DNA of 64,000 nucleotides, taken from Endotrypanum monterogeii (Eukaryota > Euglenozoa > Kinetoplastea > Trypanosomatida > Trypanosomatidae). The number at the start of each line of letters is the position of its first letter. The first letter of the stretch is position 1. The position numbers and the translations under genes are program-made. Positions 18,799 through 27,321 of the stretch are shown one piece after another. The stretch is taken from assembly GCA_000333855.2 (NCBI GenBank), contig CM007318.1, positions 563,772 to 627,771 of the forward strand, in the 5' to 3' direction. The notes under the pieces were generated by a model. The model was not told the DNA's origin, ran no database searches, and was given only the letters and a program-made list of their open reading frames with translations.

Positions 18799-19809
18799 CT
18801 AGTATCCCTTTTCCAGATCGACTGTGTGTGCAAAAACTTTTCCATGCGTGGAGAAATCATCGAAAATGCTCATGAAGTTGGCCAAGGAGCACTCGATGAT
18901 GTCGTCAGTCAGGTTAGCAGAGTGTGCCGTCAGCAGAAGCTTGTCGTCAGGCAGGTCCCACATCGGCGAGTCCTTTGGTAGCGGCTCCACCTCAAACACG
19001 TCGAGGGCAGCACCACGAATGGTGCCCTTGTTGAGGGCCTCAATAACATCGGCATCGCACTGGGTCTTGCCGCGGCCGATGTTAATGAAGATGCCACTCG
19101 GCTTCATCTTTGCAAAGAAATCTGCGTTGAATAAGTTTATCGTTTTTTCTGTGGCGGGAAGCACGCCCACAACGAAGTCAGCCGCGCGGATCGACTCCTC
19201 AAGGGCCTCGTTTCCGCGCACGTTCACGCCAAACTCGTCTTTTTCCTGGAGTCCGCCTCGACGGATGCCGGTGACTTGCATGCCTAGAGCGGCCGCTTTT
19301 TTACCACAGGCTCGGCCGATATCACCGTATCCAATGATCACAACTTTCTTTTCGCTTAATTCAATCGTGTTGAAACGATCCCATTTCCGCTCTTTTTTCG
19401 AGGCATTCATGCGCCATGGAAAACGGTTGAAGTATAACATGCTGAACACCACGTGCTCTGCAAGGATGCTCGAGTAGCAGCCCTGGGCGTTGCAGAAGGG
19501 GATGCCGGCGAGTTCCTGCTTCAGTTTCGGGAGCCGGTAGGAGTCCACTCCGGAGGACATGCTATAGATGAGTTTTACACGACGCACCTCCTCGTTGTAG
19601 TCGTCGCAAAGATCTTTAATAACATCGTGCGCTTCTCTGTTCATCACAACCAGGACGACGCCGTCGTTATTTTTTTTGACAGCGCTGAAACTACGAGCAT
19701 CGGTGCCGCTCACGATTGGGGATAAGGTGTCTTGGAGTTTTCTTTTCAAAAACGCTTCCGTCAGAGCCGAGATATCTTCGGGGACACAGATGCAAACGGT
19801 CGGCGCCAT
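18799..19809 (-). CDS. D-isomer-specific 2-hydroxyacid dehydrogenase-like protein (336 aa)
   Basis: A member of the D-2-hydroxyacid dehydrogenase family, NAD(P)H-dependent oxidoreductases that interconvert 2-oxoacids and D-2-hydroxyacids. From the ATG at 19809 the Rossmann dinucleotide-binding motif is GYGDIG at about residues 160-165, preceded by a hydrophobic strand. The usual catalytic set is present: Arg in NIGRG (about 246), Glu in FEVEP (about 275) and His in LTAHS (about 296). Length is typical of the family. The frame extends three codons upstream only to a TTG, so ATG 19809 is preferred; a good acceptor-like AG lies about 33 bases upstream. The substrate (glyoxylate, hydroxypyruvate, branched-chain 2-oxoacids) cannot be told from sequence, and I see no clear glycosomal C-terminal targeting tripeptide (it ends KGY). 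Confidence 0.9.
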   Translation of the reverse strand: MAPTVCICVPEDISALTEAFLKRKLQDTLSPIVSGTDARSFSAVKKNNDGVVLVVMNREAHDVIKDLCDDYNEEVRRVKLIYSMSSGVDSYRLPKLKQELAGIPFCNAQGCYSSILAEHVVFSMLYFNRFPWRMNASKKERKWDRFNTIELSEKKVVIIGYGDIGRACGKKAAALGMQVTGIRRGGLQEKDEFGVNVRGNEALEESIRAADFVVGVLPATEKTINLFNADFFAKMKPSGIFINIGRGKTQCDADVIEALNKGTIRGAALDVFEVEPLPKDSPMWDLPDDKLLLTAHSANLTDDIIECSLANFMSIFDDFSTHGKVFAHTVDLEKGY

Positions 19810-19841
19810 CTTTTCCAAGACGTTCGTGGGGAAAGAGGAGA

Positions 19842-19873
19842 CTTAAAGAAGGGATTATTAAACAAAAAAAAAC
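19842..19873 (-). promoter_or_regulatory. Putative trans-splice acceptor of the 2-hydroxyacid dehydrogenase gene
   Basis: On the minus strand a T/C-rich stretch over 19873-19844 ends in AAG at 19842, about 33 bases before the ATG at 19809. It fits a spliced-leader acceptor and excludes much longer N-terminal extensions. Confidence 0.45.
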
Positions 19874-20994
19874 AGGACCACCAGACAGCGCGTGCGTCCA
19901 GTACAGAATTACAAGGAGGGGAGTTGTGTGTTGATACACATACACAGACGAATATGTATCTATATTGATATATATGTGCACCTGGTTTCAGTTAGTCAGT
20001 CGTTCTTTTTTTTTTTTTGCGTGTGTGTGATTGAGATACAGATTGGATTCAGTTTCAGAAAAAATAGAACCTTGGGAATCGAAATCGAGAGGGGGGGGGA
20101 GGGGGATACAACACTAATTAGCGCGCAAATGGGATTCTAGAAGTAGTCACCGTGAAGTATACGTGAGAAGAGAACGAGGAAGAATATCTGCTGCGTTGAG
20201 TGATGCGCATATTCGAGAGAGAATTTAGGTAGACAATGTCTGAGTAGAAGAAGTATCCACTATTTGTGCCTGGAGTGTACAGAAGCAACTGAGGTCTGCT
20301 GAGCCGGCTTTTTCATGACTTCCATGGAAGTGGCACGAGCCACATCACTGCGATTTATTTGTTTTCAAAAGCGTTCATGGACAGCCATTTGTTTGAAGAG
20401 GCACTGGCTCACTGCTCCAATCACACCACTGACACACAAACCTCTCTACTGTCACGACATAATAATGATAAACAGTAAGAAGACCAAGTAAAGCAAAAAT
20501 TACCATGGAGACCTGACAACTCGAACCCAACCACCCTCCCCTTTTCTTTTCCTACCTCGCAAAGAGGACCTGGAATATCTGTACACCCGCTTACTCGACT
20601 ACAAGTGCCGCCGCCCCATGTCCAATGGCATGAAAAGACACTCCCTGGAGTGGAAGGGAGAAGAAGAAGCTTGGCAGTGATCTACATAAATTACATAACA
20701 GGATATACATCAAATACGTAAAAAGAACTTGAGGAAAAAAAAAATGCGAAAGCATCAGACAGGAGCAAAAAAAAGGGGGTGAGGGTCCCCTCCAGAGAAG
20801 CTCTCAGACATCGAAGGGCTGAATGGAGACCAACATCTCCACAACAACAAACCAGCGCCGGAAAGGCAATCAAGAGGATTCTCCCTGAATCAGTGAACAC
20901 CTCCTACAAGCCCAGTTATGATCTACCTTCGCCTCAGTTCAAAACCAATAAAAGGATATGTGCCCTATAACGCAATACAGAGGTTTTTTTGCTT
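19874..20994. other. Intergenic region, no gene seen
   Basis: About 1.1 kb between the 278-aa hypothetical gene and the dehydrogenase. It has T and G runs (for example around 20006-20020 and 20090-20104) and some CA/GT-rich DNA, but no open frame that looks coding. It should hold the 3'UTR of the hypothetical gene. Confidence 0.55.
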
Positions 20995-21831
20995 CTAATA
21001 GTCGTCCTCCATGTAGTGAATGCGCAGGTTAGTCTTGTACATGGGGTTGTTGCACCAGTCGGTTAGCTCGCCGGCGCAGGTACTGCTCGTCAGTGGGTAA
21101 GCACCTAAGTTGTCAAACAAATGGATCCCAGTTGCGTCAAGAGTGACGTTCTTGGTGGTGAGCAATCGATCTCGCTCTGCGACACGGCCCAACGGCAGGA
21201 GTCGTGGAGGCGCGTAAACGTTTCCACCAATTGTAGTAGTTGCTTTCTCGCTCTCCGAGTCACTCGCGGATGTCTGCGTTTCACTACCAGAGAAGGGTGC
21301 AGAGCGCACGGTACTAGCCATCGCGTGTAGATAATCTGTCTCGCGCACCATGGCTGCAGATACATCCTCGGGGCGGAGGTCGTTCTGCGCGGTACGATTG
21401 GCGCCTCTGCGTCTCGGGGCAAATCCTATGGTCGAGCGTTGCAGTGCCACCGACCTGCCCCGTCGATTTGAGATGCCGGGCATGTCGAGCACTTCGTCGT
21501 GGGTATAGGTTTCCTTTTTCTGATCTGTGTGCGTCAGCTCGGACATGGTGTAGCAGTATGTTTCTATGTTGCCGATGTCGCCATGGTGAAAAAGGAGCAT
21601 ACGCGGCGCTTCAGCGGCAAAGCAGCCCGGTGGCTTCGCCTGTGCGATTTGGGCCGCTGACGGTGCCTGGTAGGATGTGTGATACGTTGTGTCTGCATCG
21701 AATTTTCCATTGTCGTTGACCTGAGGTAGCGGTTGACCGAACTGACGACGGTCCTCATCCCAGTTATCGAGGAGTGTTGAGCAATGGTAAGCCGACTTGA
21801 CCGACTGCTCAGCGGTTTTCGAGAGGGACAT
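20995..21831 (-). CDS. Conserved-looking hypothetical protein (278 aa)
   Basis: I do not recognise this protein. The open frame extends to an ATG at 22086, but those extra 85 codons run through a CA tract (THTHTHT) and a CAA/TTG repeat (poly-Leu), which look like 5'UTR. An acceptor-like AG at 21858, behind a clear pyrimidine tract, lies only 26 bases before ATG 21831 (MSLSKTAEQ), so I chose that start. The protein is soluble with no membrane segment. It has a Ser/Thr-rich acidic patch (ETQTSASDSESEK) in the second half and a tail reading NPMYKTNLRIHYMEDDY. Short Tyr/Pro/Thr-rich elements such as TTYHTSYQAP recall small axonemal microtubule-associated proteins, but that is only an impression. 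Confidence 0.7.
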   Translation of the reverse strand: MSLSKTAEQSVKSAYHCSTLLDNWDEDRRQFGQPLPQVNDNGKFDADTTYHTSYQAPSAAQIAQAKPPGCFAAEAPRMLLFHHGDIGNIETYCYTMSELTHTDQKKETYTHDEVLDMPGISNRRGRSVALQRSTIGFAPRRRGANRTAQNDLRPEDVSAAMVRETDYLHAMASTVRSAPFSGSETQTSASDSESEKATTTIGGNVYAPPRLLPLGRVAERDRLLTTKNVTLDATGIHLFDNLGAYPLTSSTCAGELTDWCNNPMYKTNLRIHYMEDDY

Positions 21832-21857
21832 TGAAGCGGAGGTTGCAAGATGTAGTG

Positions 21858-21898
21858 CTATTCGCCGAAACAACAACAACAACAACAACAAAGAGGAG
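21858..21898 (-). promoter_or_regulatory. Putative trans-splice acceptor with embedded TTG repeat
   Basis: On the minus strand the tract CATCTCCTCTTTG followed by TTG repeats (plus-strand CAA repeat 21871-21891) leads to the first AG at 21858, 26 bases before ATG 21831. This decides the start of the downstream 278-aa protein. Confidence 0.5.
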
Positions 21899-22765
21899 AT
21901 GCAGACCCTAGGGTGGGCTGATATGAGAACGAGGTACGCTTGATGAGAGGCGAGAATTTGGTTAGGTCTGCCTACGTGTTGGAGCGAGGATGTAGCGACT
22001 TGATGACGGGCCACCAGTCTGTAGAAACGAGAGTGGTGATATGTATGTGTGTGTGTGTGCGTTAAACCAAGGAAAACGTATGACATAAATAAAAGTCAAA
22101 GTGAAGAAACGTCGACAGAGTCTATTGAGAAGAGAAGAAGCATGCGCCACCGTCACCATCATCATCCCATGCTCAGCGCAAGTCCCATGGAAAACCTAGG
22201 ATGAGTCACGGTCAGAATAGTGGAGGCCAACCAGAGAGCCTTGCAGAGGTCGTCTACCAACGCAGGAAGGGCAAAGACAGACCTCGAGCGTGAATGTCCG
22301 GCAGTGGACGAAGCACATGAGGCTTTCGCTGCCTTTCTCTTCTCCATTTTTTTTTTTGTAGTTCCCATATCGAGATCGATGCTATATGCGCCGCTGATGT
22401 CCGCAAGTCTTCCTCCTCCCCTCCTCTACATATTTCCTCGGTATCTGCTCGCACTAAAAAAAATACATGAACAGCTGCATCCACTCAGAAAGGATAGCGG
22501 AGAAGACGAATAAAACTTACCTTTGCTCAGGTATCGAGTCTCATATACATACACACAGGTATATGGAATCCGTACGCGGATCACAGTCACGTAAGCCCCC
22601 GAGCGGATACCTCTCCCCCTTTTCCCTGAAGCGTATGAACCGACAGATCTTTGGAACACAGCTCATACAGGAGAGAGGTCCTCTCGAAATAAAACCCGTA
22701 TACCAAAGGATCTACGCACAGGGCGACGGGGTGAGGGAGAAAGACGCTCCTGCCGCAGAGAATAT
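21899..22765. other. Intergenic region, no gene seen
   Basis: About 870 bases between the TPTE-like phosphatase and the 278-aa hypothetical gene. It includes a GT tract near 22041-22058. The short frames in all six readings look random. Confidence 0.5.
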
Positions 22766-24550
22766 TCACGTACATGTCTGTTGTTGCATATACAGTGGTG
22801 CCTCATTCCTGGTTTCATAACTCACGTCCCTCGGGGACACCCCAGTGGCATCTTCAAGCACCAACTCCACAGAAAACTCGGCAGGGTAGCGGTCGCCTTT
22901 CTTGTCCTTGGAGGGTCCATCCAAGTCGGGGCGCTCAAATCGCAAGTTCGAGCGCGTCTCAAAGCCGGTGTGAATCCAAAGCTGGACGGGGGGCCGAAGT
23001 GGGTTGGGATTATTTTTGAAGAAAAAAAATTTGAAGCACACGTCGCCATTCATGACTGGAATTTCTGCAGGGTGGGTCAGCTCCAGGTTGTTGCCGCCTT
23101 CACCGATGACGCGAAACGACGTCGCGTCCGGCACGTAGCCAGCGCTCCCGGTGTTTGTTGCATCCATCTCGTTAGCTTCCTGGTATAGCACCTCCTCGTC
23201 ATTGGTGAAGAGGTCTTTGATTTGGGTGCGCCAATTGTATGTGCTCGGGTCTGGAACGGCGGCGTTGAACGTCACTGTTCTGTTGGTAAGGTATATGACC
23301 CGACGCTCAGTACACGGCTTGACGATGACGACCATCCACAAGTGTTCCACCCCGAGGCGCACCCACAGGGGTGGTATATTGCGCAGTACAAGCCGGCCAA
23401 GGCGGCGCGGGCGGGAGGGGATTATCATCCCAGGACACTCGTTGATGAGACGCTCAAAGTAACGAACATAACGCTCTTGTGATGGCGTCTGCACACCTTG
23501 GAGTTTCCGCGCGCCAATACGGCTACGCAGCAGACTGAAGTGGCGCATGGCAGCGTCAGCGCTGCGACACTGGCCACAATACATAAGATAGGCGCAGATC
23601 ATCGTACCGGTACGGCCCTTGCCACCTTTACAGTGCACTGCAACTGCTCGGTTGTACGGATCGGTCATGACAACGTTGGCTACCTCGCAGCAGAAGCAAA
23701 TCATGAGGGCCATCTCTGCTGGGTTGTGGTCATCCACAGGGTAGACTGACTGCAGTGGGAAGGGTTTCGTGCTGCGTTCAGAGCAAAGCGTGATCACCTT
23801 GGCGGCGAGCGGCGCGTACTTGCGACGGAGAAAGTACAGCACTTCCTTCCATGGATTTCTATAAAATGTCTCCGTTCCTCTTGCTGGCCATCCCATCGCG
23901 ATTACATTGCGAGTAATGTATGCCATGTCCAAGACAACTCCCTCGGCAATGTAGCAGCGGCGATCAGAGGCACAGAATACACGCAGCGCTCGGAAAACTT
24001 GGAGTACAGTGATCCGGGCCATAAAGGTCCAGCGCAAAACAAGAAGTAGCGTGCAATAAATGTTCGCCGGGTACAGGACGTGCAGGCTTACCGTGATCAA
24101 CCCTGCCAAGACGGCGGGGAGCTCCCACCAGTGACCTGCGTCGAGCCGTGCACCTCGCTCAAAGGCCCACAAAGACAGCACTTCGACATCGATTACGATG
24201 CTGTGTACCAGAAGAAACTGCGGCGATGTATTCGTACGCACCGCTGTAAAAATAAGAAATAACAAAGTCGGCACGAGAAGCACCGCTTGGACGTATAGCC
24301 CGAGAAAGAAACTGTAGAGCACCTGGGTAACATGATCGAGGGCAGTTTCATTGGACTTCGTGAAGCTCATATTCCGCGGGTCAGCTACGGAGACGTAGTA
24401 GTTGTTCACCATGGCTACTGCATTTGTTACCTCTGGTGTAATTTCATTTTGCATGTGCAGGTACTTGGTGCGGTCGCGCAGGTACAGCTCCACCCTTTCC
24501 TCCAGCGTGCTGGGCGCTGTTGGCGTCATATCTACGACCTCAGAGTTCAT
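22766..24550 (-). CDS. TPTE / voltage-sensing-phosphatase-like PTEN-family phosphoinositide phosphatase (594 aa)
   Basis: A multi-pass membrane protein fused to a PTEN-type phosphatase, the architecture of TPTE/Ci-VSP proteins that remove phosphate from PtdIns(3,4,5)P3 or PtdIns(4,5)P2. Hydrophobic segments lie near residues 78-103, 111-130, 141-160 and 161-192; the fourth carries Arg at 173, 179, 187 and 190. The phosphatase domain has FYRNPWKEV (about 229-237), the general-acid region PVDDHNP (271-277, Asp274) and the P-loop HCKGGKGRTG at 306-315 (Cys307, Arg313), followed by LQGVQTPSQERYV. The P-loop Gly, where PTEN has Ala, and the QGVxTPSQ element are closer to TPTE/VSP than to PTEN. A C2-like domain follows from about residue 365. 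ATG 24550 begins MNSEVVDMTP; the gap and duplication upstream do not touch the frame. Voltage sensing is uncertain because the S4 arginines are irregularly spaced. Confidence 0.88.
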   Translation of the reverse strand: MNSEVVDMTPTAPSTLEERVELYLRDRTKYLHMQNEITPEVTNAVAMVNNYYVSVADPRNMSFTKSNETALDHVTQVLYSFFLGLYVQAVLLVPTLLFLIFTAVRTNTSPQFLLVHSIVIDVEVLSLWAFERGARLDAGHWWELPAVLAGLITVSLHVLYPANIYCTLLLVLRWTFMARITVLQVFRALRVFCASDRRCYIAEGVVLDMAYITRNVIAMGWPARGTETFYRNPWKEVLYFLRRKYAPLAAKVITLCSERSTKPFPLQSVYPVDDHNPAEMALMICFCCEVANVVMTDPYNRAVAVHCKGGKGRTGTMICAYLMYCGQCRSADAAMRHFSLLRSRIGARKLQGVQTPSQERYVRYFERLINECPGMIIPSRPRRLGRLVLRNIPPLWVRLGVEHLWMVVIVKPCTERRVIYLTNRTVTFNAAVPDPSTYNWRTQIKDLFTNDEEVLYQEANEMDATNTGSAGYVPDATSFRVIGEGGNNLELTHPAEIPVMNGDVCFKFFFFKNNPNPLRPPVQLWIHTGFETRSNLRFERPDLDGPSKDKKGDRYPAEFSVELVLEDATGVSPRDVSYETRNEAPLYMQQQTCT

Positions 24551-24882
24551 TGTCTGTTACCACGATGCACGCTAGATGGAAATGCACACCAACACACACA
24601 CAGATACACACACACACACATACATATATACACATATATATATATATATATATATCACAGCTGGCTTCGCGAAACAAGGCGCTACCTTGCGTGCCACCGC
24701 TTTCTTCACAGCGACCGAATATATCCTTCAAAAGGTTTCACAACGATTGTATCTCTCTCCTTTTTTTGTTTTTGTTGTTGTTCTGTTCTTTTTTGTACGA
24801 GGCATATGCAAGATCATTGGCCTCTGAAAAGAAGGAAGGAGAGTAATAAGCTATTGGGTGGAGGACGCGCTTGGTGGTACCT
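24471..24882. repeat. Copy A of a gap-flanking duplication
   Basis: This segment covers the first ~27 codons of the TPTE-like gene plus its upstream region. It is repeated at 24893-25332 on the other side of a 10-N gap. The copies differ mainly in microsatellite length and a four-base AAAC-type insertion. It looks like an unmerged overlap of two contig ends. Confidence 0.85.
24824..24850 (-). promoter_or_regulatory. Putative trans-splice acceptor of the TPTE-like gene
   Basis: The minus strand reads CTCTCCTTCCTTCTTTTCAG, a textbook pyrimidine tract plus CAG, with the AG at 24825-24824, about 270 bases before the ATG. The second copy of this region across the assembly gap lacks the CAG (plus strand ccacgg instead of cctctg near 25271). 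Confidence 0.5.
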
Positions 24883-24892
24883 NNNNNNNNNN
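24883..24892. other. Assembly gap (10 N)
   Basis: Ten unknown bases between two nearly identical copies of the same sequence. The gap length is probably arbitrary. Confidence 0.98.
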
Positions 24893-25059
24893 CGGTCGCG
24901 CAGGTACAGCTCCACCCTTTCCTCCAGCGTGCTGGGCGCTGTTGGCGTCATATCTACGACCTCAGAGTTCATTGTCTGTTACCACGATGCACGCTAGATG
25001 GAAATGCACACCAACACACACAGATACACACACACACACACATACATATATACACATAT

Positions 25060-25102
<43 letters not shown>

Positions 25103-25332
25103 AGCTGGCTTCGCGAAACGAAACAAGGCGCTACCTTGCGTGCCACCGCTTTCTTCACAGCGACCGAATATATCCTTCAAAAGGTTTCACACCGATTGTA
25201 TCTCTCTCCTTTTTTTTGTTTTTGTTGTTGTTCTGTTCTTTTTTGTATGAGGCATATGCAAGATCATTGGCCACGGAAAAGAAGGAAGGAAAGCAACAAG
25301 CTATTGGGTGGAGGACGCGCTTGGTGGTACCT
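24893..25332. repeat. Copy B of the gap-flanking duplication (contains a 5' fragment of the TPTE-like gene)
   Basis: It begins abruptly inside the coding sequence equivalent to 24471 and contains the start codon equivalent (ATG on the minus strand ending at about 24972) with no gene body downstream, so it is not a second gene. It has longer CA and TA tracts than copy A. Best read as the neighbouring contig or the other haplotype. Confidence 0.85.
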
Positions 25333-26554
25333 AGCGAGAGAACCCAACAATGTACTAGAGTAGGTAGACGCGCCTACGAGAATGCAGTTGTCCGAAAAGG
25401 AAAGGAGATGCACAAATGATTTTAATCTTCTCTGGTCGAGATGTAAGCTGGGCAAAGTAAGAAGTGAAGTATAACTGTCCCCCCTACTCGGGTCAGAGGT
25501 CGTTCCGAAATCCTTATCGTTAACAATTAAAAACCACCAAATATATTTTTCCCTCGCTTCACTTAATCTACTGGAAAGCTTCTCCAGATACGATTGGCAA
25601 AGCGTCTGCAGTTTGCAGAATGTGTGGGGAAAGATGAGGGGGCTTTCCATCGTGTTTTGTAGCACAAAAAAAGAAACGCCAGCACACCAGAAAGGAGGGA
25701 AAAAAGACGATGAGGAAGAGGGGAATGAAGAACATATGAGGGAGGAAGTATAGAGAAAAGACAAGGGGAAAGAGGACGCAAAAATAAAAAAAAATACAAA
25801 GCAACACAGAAAAGTTGCGGACAGACCCTCACTGAAATATTTCATGCCTTCTGTGTGTGCCACATGACGCATAGGGCTGTGTGTGTGAAAGGGATTCGGA
25901 ACTAACACGACCAACACTGCGGACACACAATGTAAACCTGTAACATTGTGCAGATAAGCACGAGATGGCCCAGGAATTTCTTCCGCTGGAGGGATACTTC
26001 CTCGTAGGCCCGAGTGTGATCAAGATAGACCGCAAAGAGCTCGGGGACATTCCTTCATGTGTGGAACTAAGTGGTGATGCAACAGAGTTTTTGTAAACTG
26101 ATAATTTCACGCGCGTGTCGTCATCGCCCTTCATAATCCTTCAAACAATTATTTCATCTCCGCCCTCTGTTCTCTTCACCTCAACACCCTTTACAAATGT
26201 ACTTTTCTTTTTTCCCTCTATCCCACATTGGAAGGAGTTTCATACTGTTTTTCGGCGTTTCATTTGCATGTACAAATTTTTTTTTTTTGGGCAGGGGGGG
26301 GGTGGCGGAGGAAGGGGGGGGGGAGGAAGGGACAGATGCGTGAGGCGTGGAAAAGGGCCACATCGAGGACATAAAAATCTGCATCCTCCTGGAAAACACA
26401 CCAAAGTTACGATATTTGGCATAACGAGCATTCATTCTTTTTTTCTCAAAGATCGAACATATCCTTCTAATATGAACAGATAAAGTCATCCGAAATTTAT
26501 GGAATATATGTATGGGTATAAATATATTCGATCACTCGCCAAGTGTTTTCAGCC
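25333..26554. other. Intergenic region, no gene seen
   Basis: Upstream region of the TPTE-like gene. A 220-residue minus-strand frame at 25264-25926 is Phe/Ser/Leu-rich low complexity, produced by pyrimidine-rich DNA, and I reject it. G runs occur at about 26289-26325. Confidence 0.5.
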
Positions 26555-27163
26555 CTTTTTTCTTGCACTGCGGCCAGTATGCTGGTCGTCTAGTACGAAG
26601 CGTCGGTCGAGCCAGCTGGTGTTACACAGTGGTCACCCAGACAGGCGGGGTTCCGGGTCCTGCTCATGGAGGCGGCGCTAAGGCTGGAGGCCGGAGCCCT
26701 CTGACGTCCCACACGCCACCAATGCTCCTCACACCTCCACTAGTCCACAGCCTCTGCACTCCAACACACACCGTACGCATGCTTCTTCGCACGGCCAAGT
26801 CTGGAGGACTCGGTGGCGTGCATCGGGGCATACGGACTGCAGGAGAGGCGTGAGTGGTTGTGATCGAGATCACACCGACAGGGGTGCGACAGCGCTGGCG
26901 GGAGTGATCGGGCGTACGCCATCAGCGGACAAGTGTGGTCACAGCCACGTGCTCGTGCTCAGCAGGATGGATGCAGGCAGCCGTGCCACTCCAGCAGAAC
27001 ATGAGAGTCGCCCTCCTGACGCGCTGGGTGTAGGGGGTGTATTTGTCCAGCAACGAAGACGTCTCTCCATAAGGACACACATCATACCGGGATAGCGGAG
27101 TCACAATACGGTGCGCCCGCATCCTTTTTCTTTAGGGACAAGGGGGGGGGAGGAGGAGTGCCG
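26555..27163 (-). mobile_element. SIDER-like degenerate retroposon, copy 1
   Basis: A ~610-bp repeat nearly identical to 33127-33736, with a diverged partial copy at 50330-50562. Read on the minus strand (the transcript sense) it begins with a C-rich stretch and ends in an A-rich tail (GCAAGAAAAAA). Size, tail and position, starting 159 bases after the C2CD3-like stop codon, match Leishmania SIDER elements, which sit in 3'UTRs and can lower mRNA stability. The repeat itself is seen directly; the SIDER name and orientation are inferred. Frames inside it are not considered genes. Confidence 0.65.
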
Positions 27164-27321
27164 TTAATATCCAAGGAAGCGAACACCTCGCGGTGAGGCA
27201 AAGCAGATCATACGGAAGGTATTAGGACCATAACGAATAAGAGATTTCGCTATGCCGAGGTGGCGGCAGAGGGCGACGAGTGTATCATGAGCTCTATTTT
27301 TGCACAGTCGGATCTCCGTTT

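Noticed and set aside
24893..24972. Possible truncated second copy of the TPTE-like gene
   Set aside because: It abuts an N-gap and duplicates sequence on the other side; best explained as an unmerged contig end.
25264..25926. 220-residue minus-strand open frame
   Set aside because: Its sequence is Phe/Ser/Leu low complexity from pyrimidine-rich DNA, it overlaps the duplicated gap flank, and it shows no family motifs.
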